Program-made: the position numbers and the translations under genes
NCBI RefSeq assembly: GCF_022012445.1
Contig: NZ_JAKLTS010000001.1
Coordinates: forward strand, 496,001 to 560,000
From: Massilia sp. TS11
GTDB lineage: Bacteria > Pseudomonadota > Gammaproteobacteria > Burkholderiales > Burkholderiaceae_D
DNA length: 64,000 nt
Direction: 5' to 3'
Notes under the pieces: model-generated
Databases searched by the model: none
What the model was told of the DNA's origin: nothing
What the model saw: only the letters and a program-made list of their open reading frames with translations
Part shown: in pieces, positions 36,151 through 46,207 of the stretch
How positions within the stretch are numbered: the stretch's first letter is position 1
Layout of the letters: each line of letters starts with the position of its first letter

Positions 36151-37878
36151 ATGACTCACGATGCAGCAGTTCCCATCACGGGCGCTGAGATTGTTGTGCG
36201 CGCCCTCGCTGAAGAAGGTGTCGAACACGTCTTCGGCTATCCCGGCGGCGCCGTCCTCTACATCTACGACGCCATCTTCAAGCAGGACAAATTCAAGCAT
36301 ATTCTGGTGCGCCACGAGCAAGCTGCCGTGCATGCCGCCGATGCTTATTCCCGCAGTTCACAGAAAGTCGGTGTGGCCATCGTCACCTCCGGCCCCGGCG
36401 TGACCAATGCGGTGACCGGTCTGTCGACCGCCTACATGGACTCGATCCCGATGGTGGTGATTTCCGGCCAGGTGCCGAGCCATGCGATCGGCCAGGATGC
36501 CTTCCAGGAATGCGATACCGTCGGCATCACGCGCCCTGTCGTCAAACACAACTTCCTCGTGAAGGATGTGCGCGAGCTGGCCTCGACGATCAAGAAAGCC
36601 TTCTTCATCGCCCGCACCGGCCGTCCGGGCCCGGTGCTGGTCGATATCCCCAAAGACATCAGCATGACCAAGTGCACCTACGATTATCCGAAAGAGATCG
36701 AGATGCGCTCCTACCGTCCGGTGGACAAGGGTCATAGCGGCCAGATCCGCAAAGCCGTGCAGCTGCTGCTGGCGGCCGAACGTCCGATGATCTACACGGG
36801 CGGCGGCGTGATTCTGGCCAATGCCTCGCCCGAGCTGAACAAGCTGGTCGACCGCCTTGGCTTCCCGGTCACCAATACCCTGATGGGTCTGGGCGGCTAC
36901 AAGGCCTCGAGCGATCTGTTCCTCGGCATGCCCGGTATGCATGGCACCTATGAAGCCAATATGGCCATGCAGAACTGCGACGTGCTGATTGCCATCGGCG
37001 CCCGTTTCGACGACCGCGTGATCGGCAATCCGAAACACTTCGCCACCAGCCCGCGCAAGATCATCCACATCGACATCGACCCGTCCTCGATCTCGAAGCG
37101 CGTCAAGGTCGATATTCCCATCGTCGGCAACGTCAAGGACGTGCTGGTCGAACTGCTGTCCCAGCTCGAAGCGAGCGAGGCGCGCCCGAATGCGCCGGCG
37201 CTCAAGGCCTGGTGGAAGCAGATCGCCGAATGGCGCGGCAAGCAATGCCTGAAGTACAGCGACTCCGATCTGGTGATCAAGCCCCAGGCCGTGGTCGAAA
37301 AGGTCTGGGACATCACCCAGGGCGATGCCTTCATCACCTCGGACGTCGGCCAGCACCAGATGTGGGCCGCCCAGTACTACCGCTTCGACAAGCCGCGCCG
37401 CTGGATCAATTCGGGCGGCCTGGGCACGATGGGCGTGGGCCTGCCGTATGCGATGGGGGTGCAGATGGCCAACCCGGACGCGACCGTGGCCTGCATCACG
37501 GGCGAGGGCTCGATCCAGATGTGCATCCAGGAGCTGGCAACCTGCAAGCAATACCACCTGACGCCGAAGATCATCCTCCTCAACAACCGCTTCCTCGGCA
37601 TGGTGCGCCAGTGGCAGCAGCTCGACTATGGTTCGCGCTATTCCGAGTCCTACATGGATTCGCTGCCGGACTTCGTCAAGCTGGCCGAGTCCTTCGGCCA
37701 CGTCGGCATGAAGATCGAGAAACCGGGCGACGTCGACGGCGCCCTGCGCGAAGCCTTCGGCATGAAGGACAAGCTCGTGTTCATGAACTTCATTACCGAT
37801 CAGGCGGAAAACGTGTGGCCGATGGTCAAGGCCGGCAAGGGCCTGACCGAAATGCTGCTCGGCTCGGAGGACCTCTAA
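36151..37878 (+). CDS. ilvB: Acetolactate synthase, catalytic subunit
   Basis: 575 residues, ThDP-dependent. N-terminal G-A-E-I-V-V-R-A-L-A-E-E-G-V-E with the catalytic Glu in R-H-E-Q-A-A, central FAD-binding domain, and the ThDP motif G-E-G-S-I-Q-M-C-I-Q-E-L-A-T ... N-N-R-F. It joins two pyruvates to acetolactate, or pyruvate with 2-ketobutyrate, the first common step of Val/Leu/Ile synthesis. The regulatory subunit gene follows with no gap. Confidence 0.96.
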   Translation: MTHDAAVPITGAEIVVRALAEEGVEHVFGYPGGAVLYIYDAIFKQDKFKHILVRHEQAAVHAADAYSRSSQKVGVAIVTSGPGVTNAVTGLSTAYMDSIPMVVISGQVPSHAIGQDAFQECDTVGITRPVVKHNFLVKDVRELASTIKKAFFIARTGRPGPVLVDIPKDISMTKCTYDYPKEIEMRSYRPVDKGHSGQIRKAVQLLLAAERPMIYTGGGVILANASPELNKLVDRLGFPVTNTLMGLGGYKASSDLFLGMPGMHGTYEANMAMQNCDVLIAIGARFDDRVIGNPKHFATSPRKIIHIDIDPSSISKRVKVDIPIVGNVKDVLVELLSQLEASEARPNAPALKAWWKQIAEWRGKQCLKYSDSDLVIKPQAVVEKVWDITQGDAFITSDVGQHQMWAAQYYRFDKPRRWINSGGLGTMGVGLPYAMGVQMANPDATVACITGEGSIQMCIQELATCKQYHLTPKIILLNNRFLGMVRQWQQLDYGSRYSESYMDSLPDFVKLAESFGHVGMKIEKPGDVDGALREAFGMKDKLVFMNFITDQAENVWPMVKAGKGLTEMLLGSEDL

Positions 37879-38370
37879 ATGCGCCATATTATTTCTGTGC
37901 TGCTCGAGAACGAAGCCGGCGCCCTGTCGCGCGTGGTGGGCCTGTTCTCGGCCCGCGGCTACAACATCGAAACCCTGACCGTGGCCCCGACCGAAGACGC
38001 GACCCTGTCGCGCATGACGATCGTGACCTCGGGCTCGGACGACATCATCGAACAGATCACCAAGCACCTGAACCGCCTGATCGAGGTGGTGAAAGTGGTC
38101 GATCTGACCGAAGGCGCCCATATCGAGCGCGAACTCATGCTGATCAAGGTGCGTGCGGTCGGCAAGGAACGGGAAGAAATGAAGCGGACGGCGGACATCT
38201 TCCGCGGCCGCATCATCGACGTGACCGAAAAAACCTACACGATCGAACTGACGGGTGCCAAGAGCAAGCTCGATGCCTTCATCGACGCCATCGACCGCGC
38301 CGCCATTCTCGAAACCGTCCGCACGGGCGGCTCGGGCATCGGCCGCGGCGAACGCATCCTCAAAGTGTGA
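37879..38370 (+). CDS. ilvN: Acetolactate synthase, regulatory subunit
   Basis: 163 residues, the size of the IlvH/IlvN group. N-terminal ACT domain (I-S-V-L-L-E-N-E-A-G-A-L-S-R-V-V-G-L-F) and a C-terminal ACT-like domain. It binds valine and gives feedback control of the catalytic subunit. Starts directly after the ilvB stop codon. Confidence 0.96.
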   Translation: MRHIISVLLENEAGALSRVVGLFSARGYNIETLTVAPTEDATLSRMTIVTSGSDDIIEQITKHLNRLIEVVKVVDLTEGAHIERELMLIKVRAVGKEREEMKRTADIFRGRIIDVTEKTYTIELTGAKSKLDAFIDAIDRAAILETVRTGGSGIGRGERILKV

Positions 38371-38380
38371 TCGACCATAA

Positions 38381-39424
<1,044 letters not shown>

Positions 39425-39493
39425 GCCCGGGCGCGGCCCGTCCTGCGCACCAGATGTAACACATCATGTCGGGGTTTGACCCGCTGTGACAGA

Positions 39494-39513
39494 ATGGGGC
39501 AGTCTTGCCCCAT
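39494..39513 (+). terminator. Hairpin between ilvC and the SIMPL gene
   Basis: ATGGGGCA-GTCT-TGCCCCAT forms a perfect 8-bp stem with a 4-base loop, followed by a weakly T-rich stretch (TTGCATCTTTT). It could be an ilvC terminator or a leader structure of the next gene; the tail is not a clean T-run. Confidence 0.5.
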
Positions 39514-39540
39514 TTGCATCTTTTGACTCAGGAGCCCAGC

Positions 39541-40299
39541 ATGCTTACCCGTATCCTCTTGCTTGCCAGCCTGGCCCTCGCGCCGCTGGCCCAGGCCCAG
39601 AGCCTGCCGTCCACGCGCGGCAGTCTGGTGGTGATCGCCGCCAATGGCGAGGTCACGCGCGCCAACGACCAGGCCGTCGCCGAGTTCTATGTCGAAGAAC
39701 AGGACAAGGACAAGGCCGCCGCCGCCTCGCGCGTGAACAGCAAGATGAAAGAGGGCATGGCGCTGCTGCGCAAGGCCGATCCGACGGCCGAGCTGAAAAG
39801 CCACGGCTACTACACCTATGCGGTCTACGATGAACGCCAGCCGAACGTGCAGGCGGCGCCGCCCAAGCGCAGCCTGATCGGCTGGCGCGTCGGCCAGTAT
39901 CTGAGCCTGAAGACCAGCAATCTGGCCGAACTGCCGCGCACGGTTGCGGCCGGCCAGCAGCTGCTCGGTCTGAATGGCCTGCAGTTCGGCCTGGCGCCGG
40001 CCACCGCCCGCCAGCTCGACGCCGAACGCATCGCCGCCGCCTATGCCGACTTCCAGGCGCGCCTGGCCGCCGTGGCGCGTGCGATGGGGCGCCAGCCGGG
40101 CGAGGCCGTCGTCGAACTGATCGATTACGAAGGCAGCGGCCGCTATGGCGGCGAGGCCCCCGAGGCGATGCGCAGCGTCAGCATCATGGGCTCGGCCGTG
40201 CGCGCCAAGGGCGGCGCGCCCGAGGTGGCCGAACCGAGCTTCGAGCCGGGCGAAACCACCTTGCCGCTGCGGATGGTGGCCAAGGTCCGCTTTCAATAA
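39541..40299 (+). CDS. Periplasmic SIMPL-domain (DUF541) protein
   Basis: 252 residues from the ATG at 39541 (AGGAG upstream), which gives a signal peptide ending L-A-Q-A-Q. The mature part has the SIMPL pattern: V-V-I-A-A-N-G-E-V near the start, a helix with A-A-S-R-V-N-S-K-M, a central G-W-R-V-G-Q-Y-L-S-L, and a C-terminal helix-strand repeat. The family function is poorly known (E. coli YggE is linked to oxidative stress). It sits where psd is found in related ilv-pssA-leuA clusters. Confidence 0.85.
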   Translation: MLTRILLLASLALAPLAQAQSLPSTRGSLVVIAANGEVTRANDQAVAEFYVEEQDKDKAAAASRVNSKMKEGMALLRKADPTAELKSHGYYTYAVYDERQPNVQAAPPKRSLIGWRVGQYLSLKTSNLAELPRTVAAGQQLLGLNGLQFGLAPATARQLDAERIAAAYADFQARLAAVARAMGRQPGEAVVELIDYEGSGRYGGEAPEAMRSVSIMGSAVRAKGGAPEVAEPSFEPGETTLPLRMVAKVRFQ

Positions 40300-40346
40300 G
40301 ATGTCGGGAAGGTAAAATACAGCGATCCTGATTTCTGTGAACAACC

Positions 40347-41195
40347 ATGGGTAAAATTTTCCGCCGCCGTCCTGCCAATGCCGCCGTCGCCAAGCCGAGC
40401 CGCTTCGCGCGCCTGCGCCAGGGCGAACCCGGCAAGCCGCGCGCGCGCGGCGTCTACCTGCTGCCGAACGCCTTCACGACGGCCGCGCTGTTCTGCGGCT
40501 TCTACGCCATCGTCATGGCCATGAACCAGAAGTACGAGCACGCAACCTGGGCCATCTTCATCGCCATGATCCTGGACGGCCTCGACGGCCGGGTGGCGCG
40601 CCTGACCAATACCCAGTCCGAATTCGGCGCCCAGTACGACAGCCTGTCCGACATGGTGTCCTTCGGCGCCGCCCCGGCCCTGGTTGTGTACGAGTGGTCG
40701 CTGCGCGGCCTGGGCAAACTCGGCTGGATCGCCGCCTTCGTCTACTGCGCCGGCGCGGCCCTGCGCCTGGCCCGCTTCAACACGAATATCGGCGTGGTCG
40801 ACAAGCGCTTCTTCCAGGGCCTGCCAAGCCCGGCCGCGGCCTCGCTGGTGGCCGGCTTCATCCTGATGATGGTCGACCGTGGCGTCTCGGGCGTGCAGTA
40901 CCCGTGGGTGGCCTGGGGCATTGCCGTGTTCGCCGGCCTGTCGATGGTCAGCAATATTCCCTTCTACAGTTTCAAGGAACTGAACTTTCACAAGTCGGTG
41001 CCCTTCATTGCCATTTTCCTGATCGCGCTGGCCTTTGCGCTGCTGGCCATCGATCCCCAAGGTTCGCTGTTTCCCATCATCGCCGTCTACGGTCTGTCCG
41101 GCTACGTGACCTATCTGTGGCGCCTGGCCAAGGGCACCCCGGTCAAGCTCGTGCAGAGCAAGCCGGAGGCGGGCGACGCGCCGCACGAGCATTAA
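40347..41195 (+). CDS. pssA: CDP-diacylglycerol-serine O-phosphatidyltransferase
   Basis: 282 residues, type II membrane PssA. The CDP-alcohol phosphotransferase motif is complete: D-G-L-D-G-R-V-A-R, then F-G-A-Q-Y-D-S-L-S-D. About seven or eight membrane helices. It makes phosphatidylserine for phosphatidylethanolamine. The basic N-terminus (R-R-R, R-F-A-R-L-R) is cytosolic. Confidence 0.93.
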   Translation: MGKIFRRRPANAAVAKPSRFARLRQGEPGKPRARGVYLLPNAFTTAALFCGFYAIVMAMNQKYEHATWAIFIAMILDGLDGRVARLTNTQSEFGAQYDSLSDMVSFGAAPALVVYEWSLRGLGKLGWIAAFVYCAGAALRLARFNTNIGVVDKRFFQGLPSPAAASLVAGFILMMVDRGVSGVQYPWVAWGIAVFAGLSMVSNIPFYSFKELNFHKSVPFIAIFLIALAFALLAIDPQGSLFPIIAVYGLSGYVTYLWRLAKGTPVKLVQSKPEAGDAPHEH

Positions 41196-41219
41196 CCCTA
41201 CTTATATTTTGGAATTCTT

Positions 41220-42764
41220 ATGAGCCTCTCGAATCGCCTGATCATTTTTGACACCACCCTGCGCGATGGCGAACAGTCGCCCGGCGCGTCGATGACAAAG
41301 GACGAGAAGCTCCGGATCGCGCGTCAGCTCGAGCGCATGCGGGTGGACGTGATCGAGGCCGGCTTCGCGGCCGCTTCGCCCGGCGACTTCGAGGCCATCC
41401 GCGCGATCGCCTCGCACGTGAAAGAGTCGACCATCTGCTCGCTGTCGCGCGCGAATGACCGCGACATTGCGCGCGCCGCCGAGGCGCTGGCGCCGGCCCC
41501 GCGCCGCCGCATCCACACCTTCATCGCCACCAGCCCGCTGCACATGAAGATGAAGCTGCGCATGGAGCCCGAGCAGGTGCTCGAGCAGGCCAAGCTGGCC
41601 GTGCGCTTCGCGCGCCAGTTCACCGACGACATCGAGTTCTCGCCCGAAGACGGCTCGCGCTCGGAAGAAGACTTCCTGTGCCGCGTGCTCGAAGGCGTGA
41701 TCGCCGAGGGCGCCACCACGATCAACTTCCCCGACACGGTCGGCTATGCGGTGCCCGAGATTTTCGGCGAAACCATCAAGCGCCTGCGCACGCGCATTCC
41801 GAATTCCGACAAGGCGATCTGGTCGGTGCACTGCCACAACGACCTCGGCCTGGCCGTGGCCAACTCGCTGGCCGGCGTGATGATCGGCGGCGCGCGCCAG
41901 ATCGAGTGCACGATCAATGGCCTGGGCGAGCGCGCCGGCAATACCGCGCTCGAAGAAGTGGTGATGGCCGTGCGCACGCGCTCGGACTATTTCAAGCTGG
42001 ACCTGGGCATCGACACGACCCAGATCGTGCCGGCTTCCAAGATGGTGTCGCAGATCACCGGTTTCGCCGTGCAGCCGAACAAGGCCGTGGTCGGCGCGAA
42101 TGCTTTCGCGCACGCCTCCGGCATCCACCAGGACGGCATCCTGAAGGCGCGCGAGACCTATGAAATCATGCGCGCCGAAGATGTGGGCTGGACCGCCAAC
42201 AAGATCGTGCTCGGCAAGCTGTCCGGCCGCAATGCCTTCAAACAGCGTCTGCAAGAGCTCGGCATCGAGCTCGACAGCGAGCAGGAGGTCAATGCCGCGT
42301 TTGCCCGCTTCAAGGAGCTGGCCGACCGCAAGGCCGAGATCTTCGATGAAGACATCATGGCCCTGGTCGCCGACGAGGAGCAGGCCCAGGACAGCGAGAC
42401 CTACCGTTTCGTGTCGCTGGCCCAGCGTTCCGAGACCGGCGAGACGCCCAGTGCGCGCGTCGTGTTCGCGATGGACGGCAAGGAAGTCGTGGCCGAAGGG
42501 CAGGGCGACGGTCCGGTCGACGCCACGGTGAATGCGATCGAAAGCCAGGCCCAGACCGGTGCCGAGCTGGTGCTGTTCTCGATCAACGCGATCAGCAATG
42601 GCACCCAGTCGCAGGGCGAGGTGACGATGCGCCTGTCGAAGAATGGCCGGATCGTCAACGGCGTCGGTTCCGATCCGGACATCATCGTGGCCTCGGCCAA
42701 GGCCTATCTGGCGGGGCTGAACAAGCTGCACTCGAAGGTCGAGCGCCTCAATCCGCAGGGCTGA
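41220..42764 (+). CDS. leuA: 2-Isopropylmalate synthase
   Basis: 514 residues. Catalytic barrel with [16 protein letters not shown] at the N-terminus, metal-binding H-C-H-N-D-L-G-L, and a C-terminal LeuA regulatory domain from about residue 390 that binds leucine. It condenses acetyl-CoA with 2-ketoisovalerate, the first leucine-specific step, so it uses the product of the IlvBN-IlvC branch next door. Confidence 0.96.
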   Translation: MSLSNRLIIFDTTLRDGEQSPGASMTKDEKLRIARQLERMRVDVIEAGFAAASPGDFEAIRAIASHVKESTICSLSRANDRDIARAAEALAPAPRRRIHTFIATSPLHMKMKLRMEPEQVLEQAKLAVRFARQFTDDIEFSPEDGSRSEEDFLCRVLEGVIAEGATTINFPDTVGYAVPEIFGETIKRLRTRIPNSDKAIWSVHCHNDLGLAVANSLAGVMIGGARQIECTINGLGERAGNTALEEVVMAVRTRSDYFKLDLGIDTTQIVPASKMVSQITGFAVQPNKAVVGANAFAHASGIHQDGILKARETYEIMRAEDVGWTANKIVLGKLSGRNAFKQRLQELGIELDSEQEVNAAFARFKELADRKAEIFDEDIMALVADEEQAQDSETYRFVSLAQRSETGETPSARVVFAMDGKEVVAEGQGDGPVDATVNAIESQAQTGAELVLFSINAISNGTQSQGEVTMRLSKNGRIVNGVGSDPDIIVASAKAYLAGLNKLHSKVERLNPQG

Positions 42765-42765
42765 G

Positions 42766-43164
42766 ATGCGGCGCCGTGCCGTACTGCTGGCGGCGCTGGC
42801 CCTGAGCGCCTGCGTCCCGGCCCGCAACAAGCTGGCCGAGGAGGCGGTGGCGCGCTTTCACGCGATGCTCAATGACGAGCGTTTCGCCGAGATCTACGAG
42901 GCGGCCAGCAAGGAATTGCGCGCCAAGACGGCGCGCCCGGTCTTCATCAGCTACCTGGCCGATGTGCGCCGCCGCTACGGCCTGAGCTTGAAGGCGACGG
43001 TCGACAAGGTCGACGCCTTCCGCGCCGACGGCTTCGACTATTTGACGGTCGAATGCACGACCGAGTTCGCCAATGGCAATGTGGCCGAGCATTTCGCGCT
43101 CAAGCGCGTGGGCGAGGACGTGCTGCTGGCCGGCTACGCCGTGCGCTTCCAGCGCGAAACCTGA
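42766..43164 (+). CDS. Small putative lipoprotein (DUF4019-like)
   Basis: 132 residues. The N-terminus R-R-R-A-V-L-L-A-A-L-A-L-S-A-C is a lipoprotein signal with lipobox L-S-A-C. The mature part resembles DUF4019-type proteins: an A-V-A-R-F-H-A-M-L-N-D helix followed by a small alpha/beta sheet. One base separates it from leuA, so it is co-transcribed. Function unknown. Confidence 0.7.
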   Translation: MRRRAVLLAALALSACVPARNKLAEEAVARFHAMLNDERFAEIYEAASKELRAKTARPVFISYLADVRRRYGLSLKATVDKVDAFRADGFDYLTVECTTEFANGNVAEHFALKRVGEDVLLAGYAVRFQRET

Positions 43165-43172
43165 ACGCCCGG

Positions 43173-43197
43173 AAAAATGGGGTCTGACCCCATTTTT
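43173..43197. repeat. Dispersed palindrome with GGGGTCTGACCCC core
   Basis: AAAAATGGGGTC-T-GACCCCATTTTT is a perfect 25-bp palindrome. It shares the core and A/T arms with the element at 16201-16226. The T-run on each side means it could act as a terminator after the lipoprotein gene. Confidence 0.8.
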
Positions 43198-43248
43198 CTT
43201 TATTGCAAGATTTGGCGGGCGGGATTCGCTTTTTGGGGCGAATTGGGA

Positions 43249-43254
43249 TACAAT
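43249..43254 (+). promoter_or_regulatory. Candidate -10 of the rpsO promoter
   Basis: TACAAT at 43249-43254 lies 94 bp before rpsO. The -35 region is weak. The leader that follows could hold the S15 autoregulatory structure, which I cannot confirm by eye. Confidence 0.5.
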
Positions 43255-43347
43255 CTCGCGTCTGGCCCGCTTGGGCTGGCATTTTTATTAACGAAGTTCA
43301 CGGTACGCAGGGTCGCGACTCTTTGTACCGCATGTGAAAGGCACATC

Positions 43348-43617
43348 ATGACCGTCGAACAAATCAACAAGTCGGCAATTATCGCCGACAACGCCCGTGG
43401 CGCTAAGGACACCGGCTCCCCCGAAGTCCAAGTGGCCCTGCTGACCGCCCGTATCAACGAGCTCAACACCCACTTCAAGGCCCACCAGAAAGATCACCAC
43501 AGCCGCCGCGGCCTGATCATGATGGTGAACCGTCGTAAGAGCCTGCTGGCTTACCTGAAGCGTACGGATGCCAACCGCTACCGCGACCTGATCGCTAAAC
43601 TCGGCCTGCGTAAGTAA
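43348..43617 (+). CDS. rpsO: 30S ribosomal protein S15
   Basis: 89 residues, the same length as E. coli S15, with the typical [13 protein letters not shown] and H-H-S-R-R-G-L. It binds the central domain of 16S rRNA early in 30S assembly. Followed by a terminator and then pnp, the widely kept rpsO-pnp pair. Confidence 0.98.
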   Translation: MTVEQINKSAIIADNARGAKDTGSPEVQVALLTARINELNTHFKAHQKDHHSRRGLIMMVNRRKSLLAYLKRTDANRYRDLIAKLGLRK

Positions 43618-43643
43618 TCTTTGCGCAAAGCAGAATAAACAAG

Positions 43644-43682
43644 ATGCCTGCGTCAGCCTGACTGCCGCAGGCATTTTGTTTT
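43644..43682 (+). terminator. Rho-independent terminator between rpsO and pnp
   Basis: ATGCCTGCG (43644-43652) pairs with CGCAGGCAT (43666-43674), followed by TTTGTTTTT. Some readthrough to pnp is expected by analogy with other species. Confidence 0.88.
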
Positions 43683-43764
43683 TGTGGGGCGGAGTAATCG
43701 CCGCCCGTGGTGAGGTGAACGACAGCCCCTGAAAATCTGTCGGCAAATAGAAAGGGATTAACCC

Positions 43765-45888
43765 ATGTTTAACAAAGTAACGAAAACCTTCCAGTATGGC
43801 GATCACACCGTCACCCTGGAGACCGGCGAAATCGCCCGCCAGGCTTCCGGCGCCGTGCTGGCCTCGATGGACGACACCGTCGTTCTCGCGACTGTGGTGG
43901 CCAAGAAGGATGCCAAGCCGGGCCAGGATTTCTTCCCGCTGACGGTTGACTATGTCGAAAAGACCTATGCCGCCGGTAAGATCCCGGGTGGCTTCTTCAA
44001 GCGTGAAGGCCGTCCGTCGGAGAAGGAGACCCTGACCTCGCGCCTGATCGACCGTCCGATCCGCCCGCTGTTCCCGGAAGGCTACCTGAATGAAGTCCAG
44101 GTCATCATCCACGTGCTGTCGGTGAACCCGGAAATCGACCCCGACATCGTCTCGATGATCGGCACCTCGGCCGCCCTGTGCGTGGCCGGCATCCCCTTCA
44201 ATGGCCCGATCGGCGCCGCCCGCGTCGGCTACGCCAATGGCCAGTACATCCTGAACCCGACCACGACCCAGCTGAAGACCTCGCAAATGGATCTGGTCGT
44301 CGCCGGTACCGAAACGGCCGTGCTGATGGTCGAATCGGAAGCCAAAGAGCTGCCGGAAGACGTGATGCTCGGCGCCGTGGTGTATGGCCACGAACAGATG
44401 AAGGCCGTGATCGACGCCATCCATGAACTGGTGCGCGAAGGCGGCAAGCCGGAAGTCCAGTGGACCGCCCCGGCCAAGAATGAAGCCCTGATCGGCGCCG
44501 TGACCCGCCTGGCCGAAGCCAAGCTGCGCGATGCGTACCAGACCAAGGACAAGCAGGCGCGCACCGACAAGCTGCGCACCGTGTCGGCTGAGGTGCTCGC
44601 TGGCCTGGCCGCCGAAGCCGCTGCCGCCGGCACCGATGCCCCGGATAGCGCCGAAGTCGGCTCGATCCTGTTCGACCTCGAAGCCAAGATCGTCCGCTCG
44701 CAGATCCTCGAAGGCGAGCCGCGTATCGACGGCCGCGACACCAAGACCGTGCGTCCGATCACGATCCGCAACTCGGTGCTGCCGCGTACCCACGGTTCGG
44801 CCCTGTTCACCCGTGGTGAAACCCAGGCCCTGGTCGTGGCCACCCTCGGCACCGCCCGCGACAGCCAGAAGATCGACGCCCTGATGGGTGAGTACACCGA
44901 CGACTTCATGCTGCACTACAACATGCCGCCCTTCGCCACCGGCGAAACCGGCCGCGTGGGTTCGCCCAAGCGCCGCGAGATCGGCCACGGCCGTCTGGCC
45001 AAGCGCGCCCTGGTGGCCGTGCTGCCCTCGCAGGAAGAGTTCTCGTACTCGATGCGTCTGGTGTCGGAAATCACCGAGTCGAACGGCTCCTCGTCGATGG
45101 CCTCGGTCTGCGGCGGCTGCCTGGCCCTGATGGACGCCGGCGTGCCCCTGAAAGCCCACGTGGCCGGCATCGCCATGGGTCTGATCAAGGAAGGCAACCG
45201 TTTCGCCGTGCTGACCGATATTCTGGGTGACGAAGACCACCTGGGCGACATGGACTTCAAAGTGGCCGGTACCACCAAGGGTGTGACCGCGCTGCAGATG
45301 GACATCAAGATCCAGGGCATCACCAAGGAAATCATGCAGGTCGCCCTGGCCCAGGCCAAGGAAGGCCGCGCCCACATCCTGGGCGAGATGCAGAAGGCCA
45401 TGCCGCACTTCAAGACCGAACTGTCGAGCTTCGCCCCGCGCCTGATCACCATCAAGATCAATCCGGAGAAGATCCGCGACGTGATCGGCAAGGGTGGCGC
45501 CGTGATCCGTGCTCTGACCGAAGAGACCGGCACCCAGATCGACATCACCGACGACGGCGTGGTCACGATCGCCTCGGTCGATGCTGCCGCTGGCCAGGAA
45601 GCCAAGCGCCGCATCGAAGAGCTGACCGCCTCGGTCGAAATCGGCAAAGTCTATGACGGTACCGTGCTCAAGCTGCTGGACTTCGGCGCCATCGTCCAGG
45701 TGATCCCGGGCAAAGACGGTCTGCTGCACATCTCGCAGATCGCCAATGAGCGCGTGAACGCCGTGGCCGACTACCTGAAAGAAGGCCAGGCCGTGCGCGT
45801 GAAAGTGCTCGAAGCCGACGAACGTGGCCGCCTGAAGCTGTCGATGAAGGCCGTCGCCGCCGAAGAAGGCGCTGCCGCCGCCGAATAA
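43765..45888 (+). CDS. pnp: Polynucleotide phosphorylase
   Basis: 707 residues, the normal length. Two RNase PH domains, the second with [20 protein letters not shown], then a KH domain ([13 protein letters not shown]) and an S1 domain ([16 protein letters not shown]). A 3'-5' phosphorolytic exoribonuclease of the RNA degradosome. Confidence 0.98.
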   Translation: MFNKVTKTFQYGDHTVTLETGEIARQASGAVLASMDDTVVLATVVAKKDAKPGQDFFPLTVDYVEKTYAAGKIPGGFFKREGRPSEKETLTSRLIDRPIRPLFPEGYLNEVQVIIHVLSVNPEIDPDIVSMIGTSAALCVAGIPFNGPIGAARVGYANGQYILNPTTTQLKTSQMDLVVAGTETAVLMVESEAKELPEDVMLGAVVYGHEQMKAVIDAIHELVREGGKPEVQWTAPAKNEALIGAVTRLAEAKLRDAYQTKDKQARTDKLRTVSAEVLAGLAAEAAAAGTDAPDSAEVGSILFDLEAKIVRSQILEGEPRIDGRDTKTVRPITIRNSVLPRTHGSALFTRGETQALVVATLGTARDSQKIDALMGEYTDDFMLHYNMPPFATGETGRVGSPKRREIGHGRLAKRALVAVLPSQEEFSYSMRLVSEITESNGSSSMASVCGGCLALMDAGVPLKAHVAGIAMGLIKEGNRFAVLTDILGDEDHLGDMDFKVAGTTKGVTALQMDIKIQGITKEIMQVALAQAKEGRAHILGEMQKAMPHFKTELSSFAPRLITIKINPEKIRDVIGKGGAVIRALTEETGTQIDITDDGVVTIASVDAAAGQEAKRRIEELTASVEIGKVYDGTVLKLLDFGAIVQVIPGKDGLLHISQIANERVNAVADYLKEGQAVRVKVLEADERGRLKLSMKAVAAEEGAAAAE

Positions 45889-45909
45889 GGCCCGCGCGCT
45901 TGGCGCTGC

Positions 45910-45953
45910 AAAAAACCGCTGCCATCGTAATGATGCAGCGGTTTTTTTTTTTT
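45910..45953. terminator. Bidirectional terminator after pnp
   Basis: AAAAAACCGCTGC (45910-45922) pairs with GCAGCGGTTTTTT (45935-45947), continuing into a long T-run. The A-run on the left makes it usable on the minus strand too, for the converging beta-propeller gene. Confidence 0.92.
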
Positions 45954-46021
45954 GACTGCCCAATTTAGGCGTTCACGCTGGTTTAAGCAAAGAGTGTTGA
46001 GCGCGGGGATTCGAATCCGAG

Positions 46022-46207
46022 TCATTGGCAGAGCCATTCCTGATCCGTGTTCAATGGCGCAATCTCCGCTCCGTCGGACACTGCGACCTTGCGCTCACAA
46101 TTGCCATCCCCTGCAAACGAGATTTCAAAGGGGAGCCCGGCAATAGAGCGTTCTCGAATTGCCAACACGCCATCTTGAGCGAATACGCCATTGACGACGG
46201 GTGTCAC
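46022..46207 (-). CDS. Small overlapping open frame downstream of the beta-propeller gene
   Basis: From a GTG at 46207 that overlaps the stop of the upstream gene as GTGA, this frame gives 61 residues (T-P-V-V-N-G-V-F-A-Q-D-G-V-L-A-I, ending E-W-L-C-Q). The same frame stays open 33 codons further upstream, inside the 3' end of the other gene. Residue composition looks protein-like, with two Cys. It may be a small gene, a product of a -1 shift, or the tail of a gene broken by a frameshift. I recognise no family and see no good ribosome binding site. Confidence 0.35.
   Translation of the reverse strand: MTPVVNGVFAQDGVLAIRERSIAGLPFEISFAGDGNCERKVAVSDGAEIAPLNTDQEWLCQ

Noticed and set aside
39476-39495. 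TTGACC with CAGAAT as a promoter of the SIMPL gene
   Set aside because: Only 8 bases separate the two hexamers, which is too short for a sigma-70 promoter.
46005-46020. GGATTCGAATCC palindrome resembling a tRNA T-arm
   Set aside because: No acceptor stem, D-arm or anticodon arm can be built around it on either strand.
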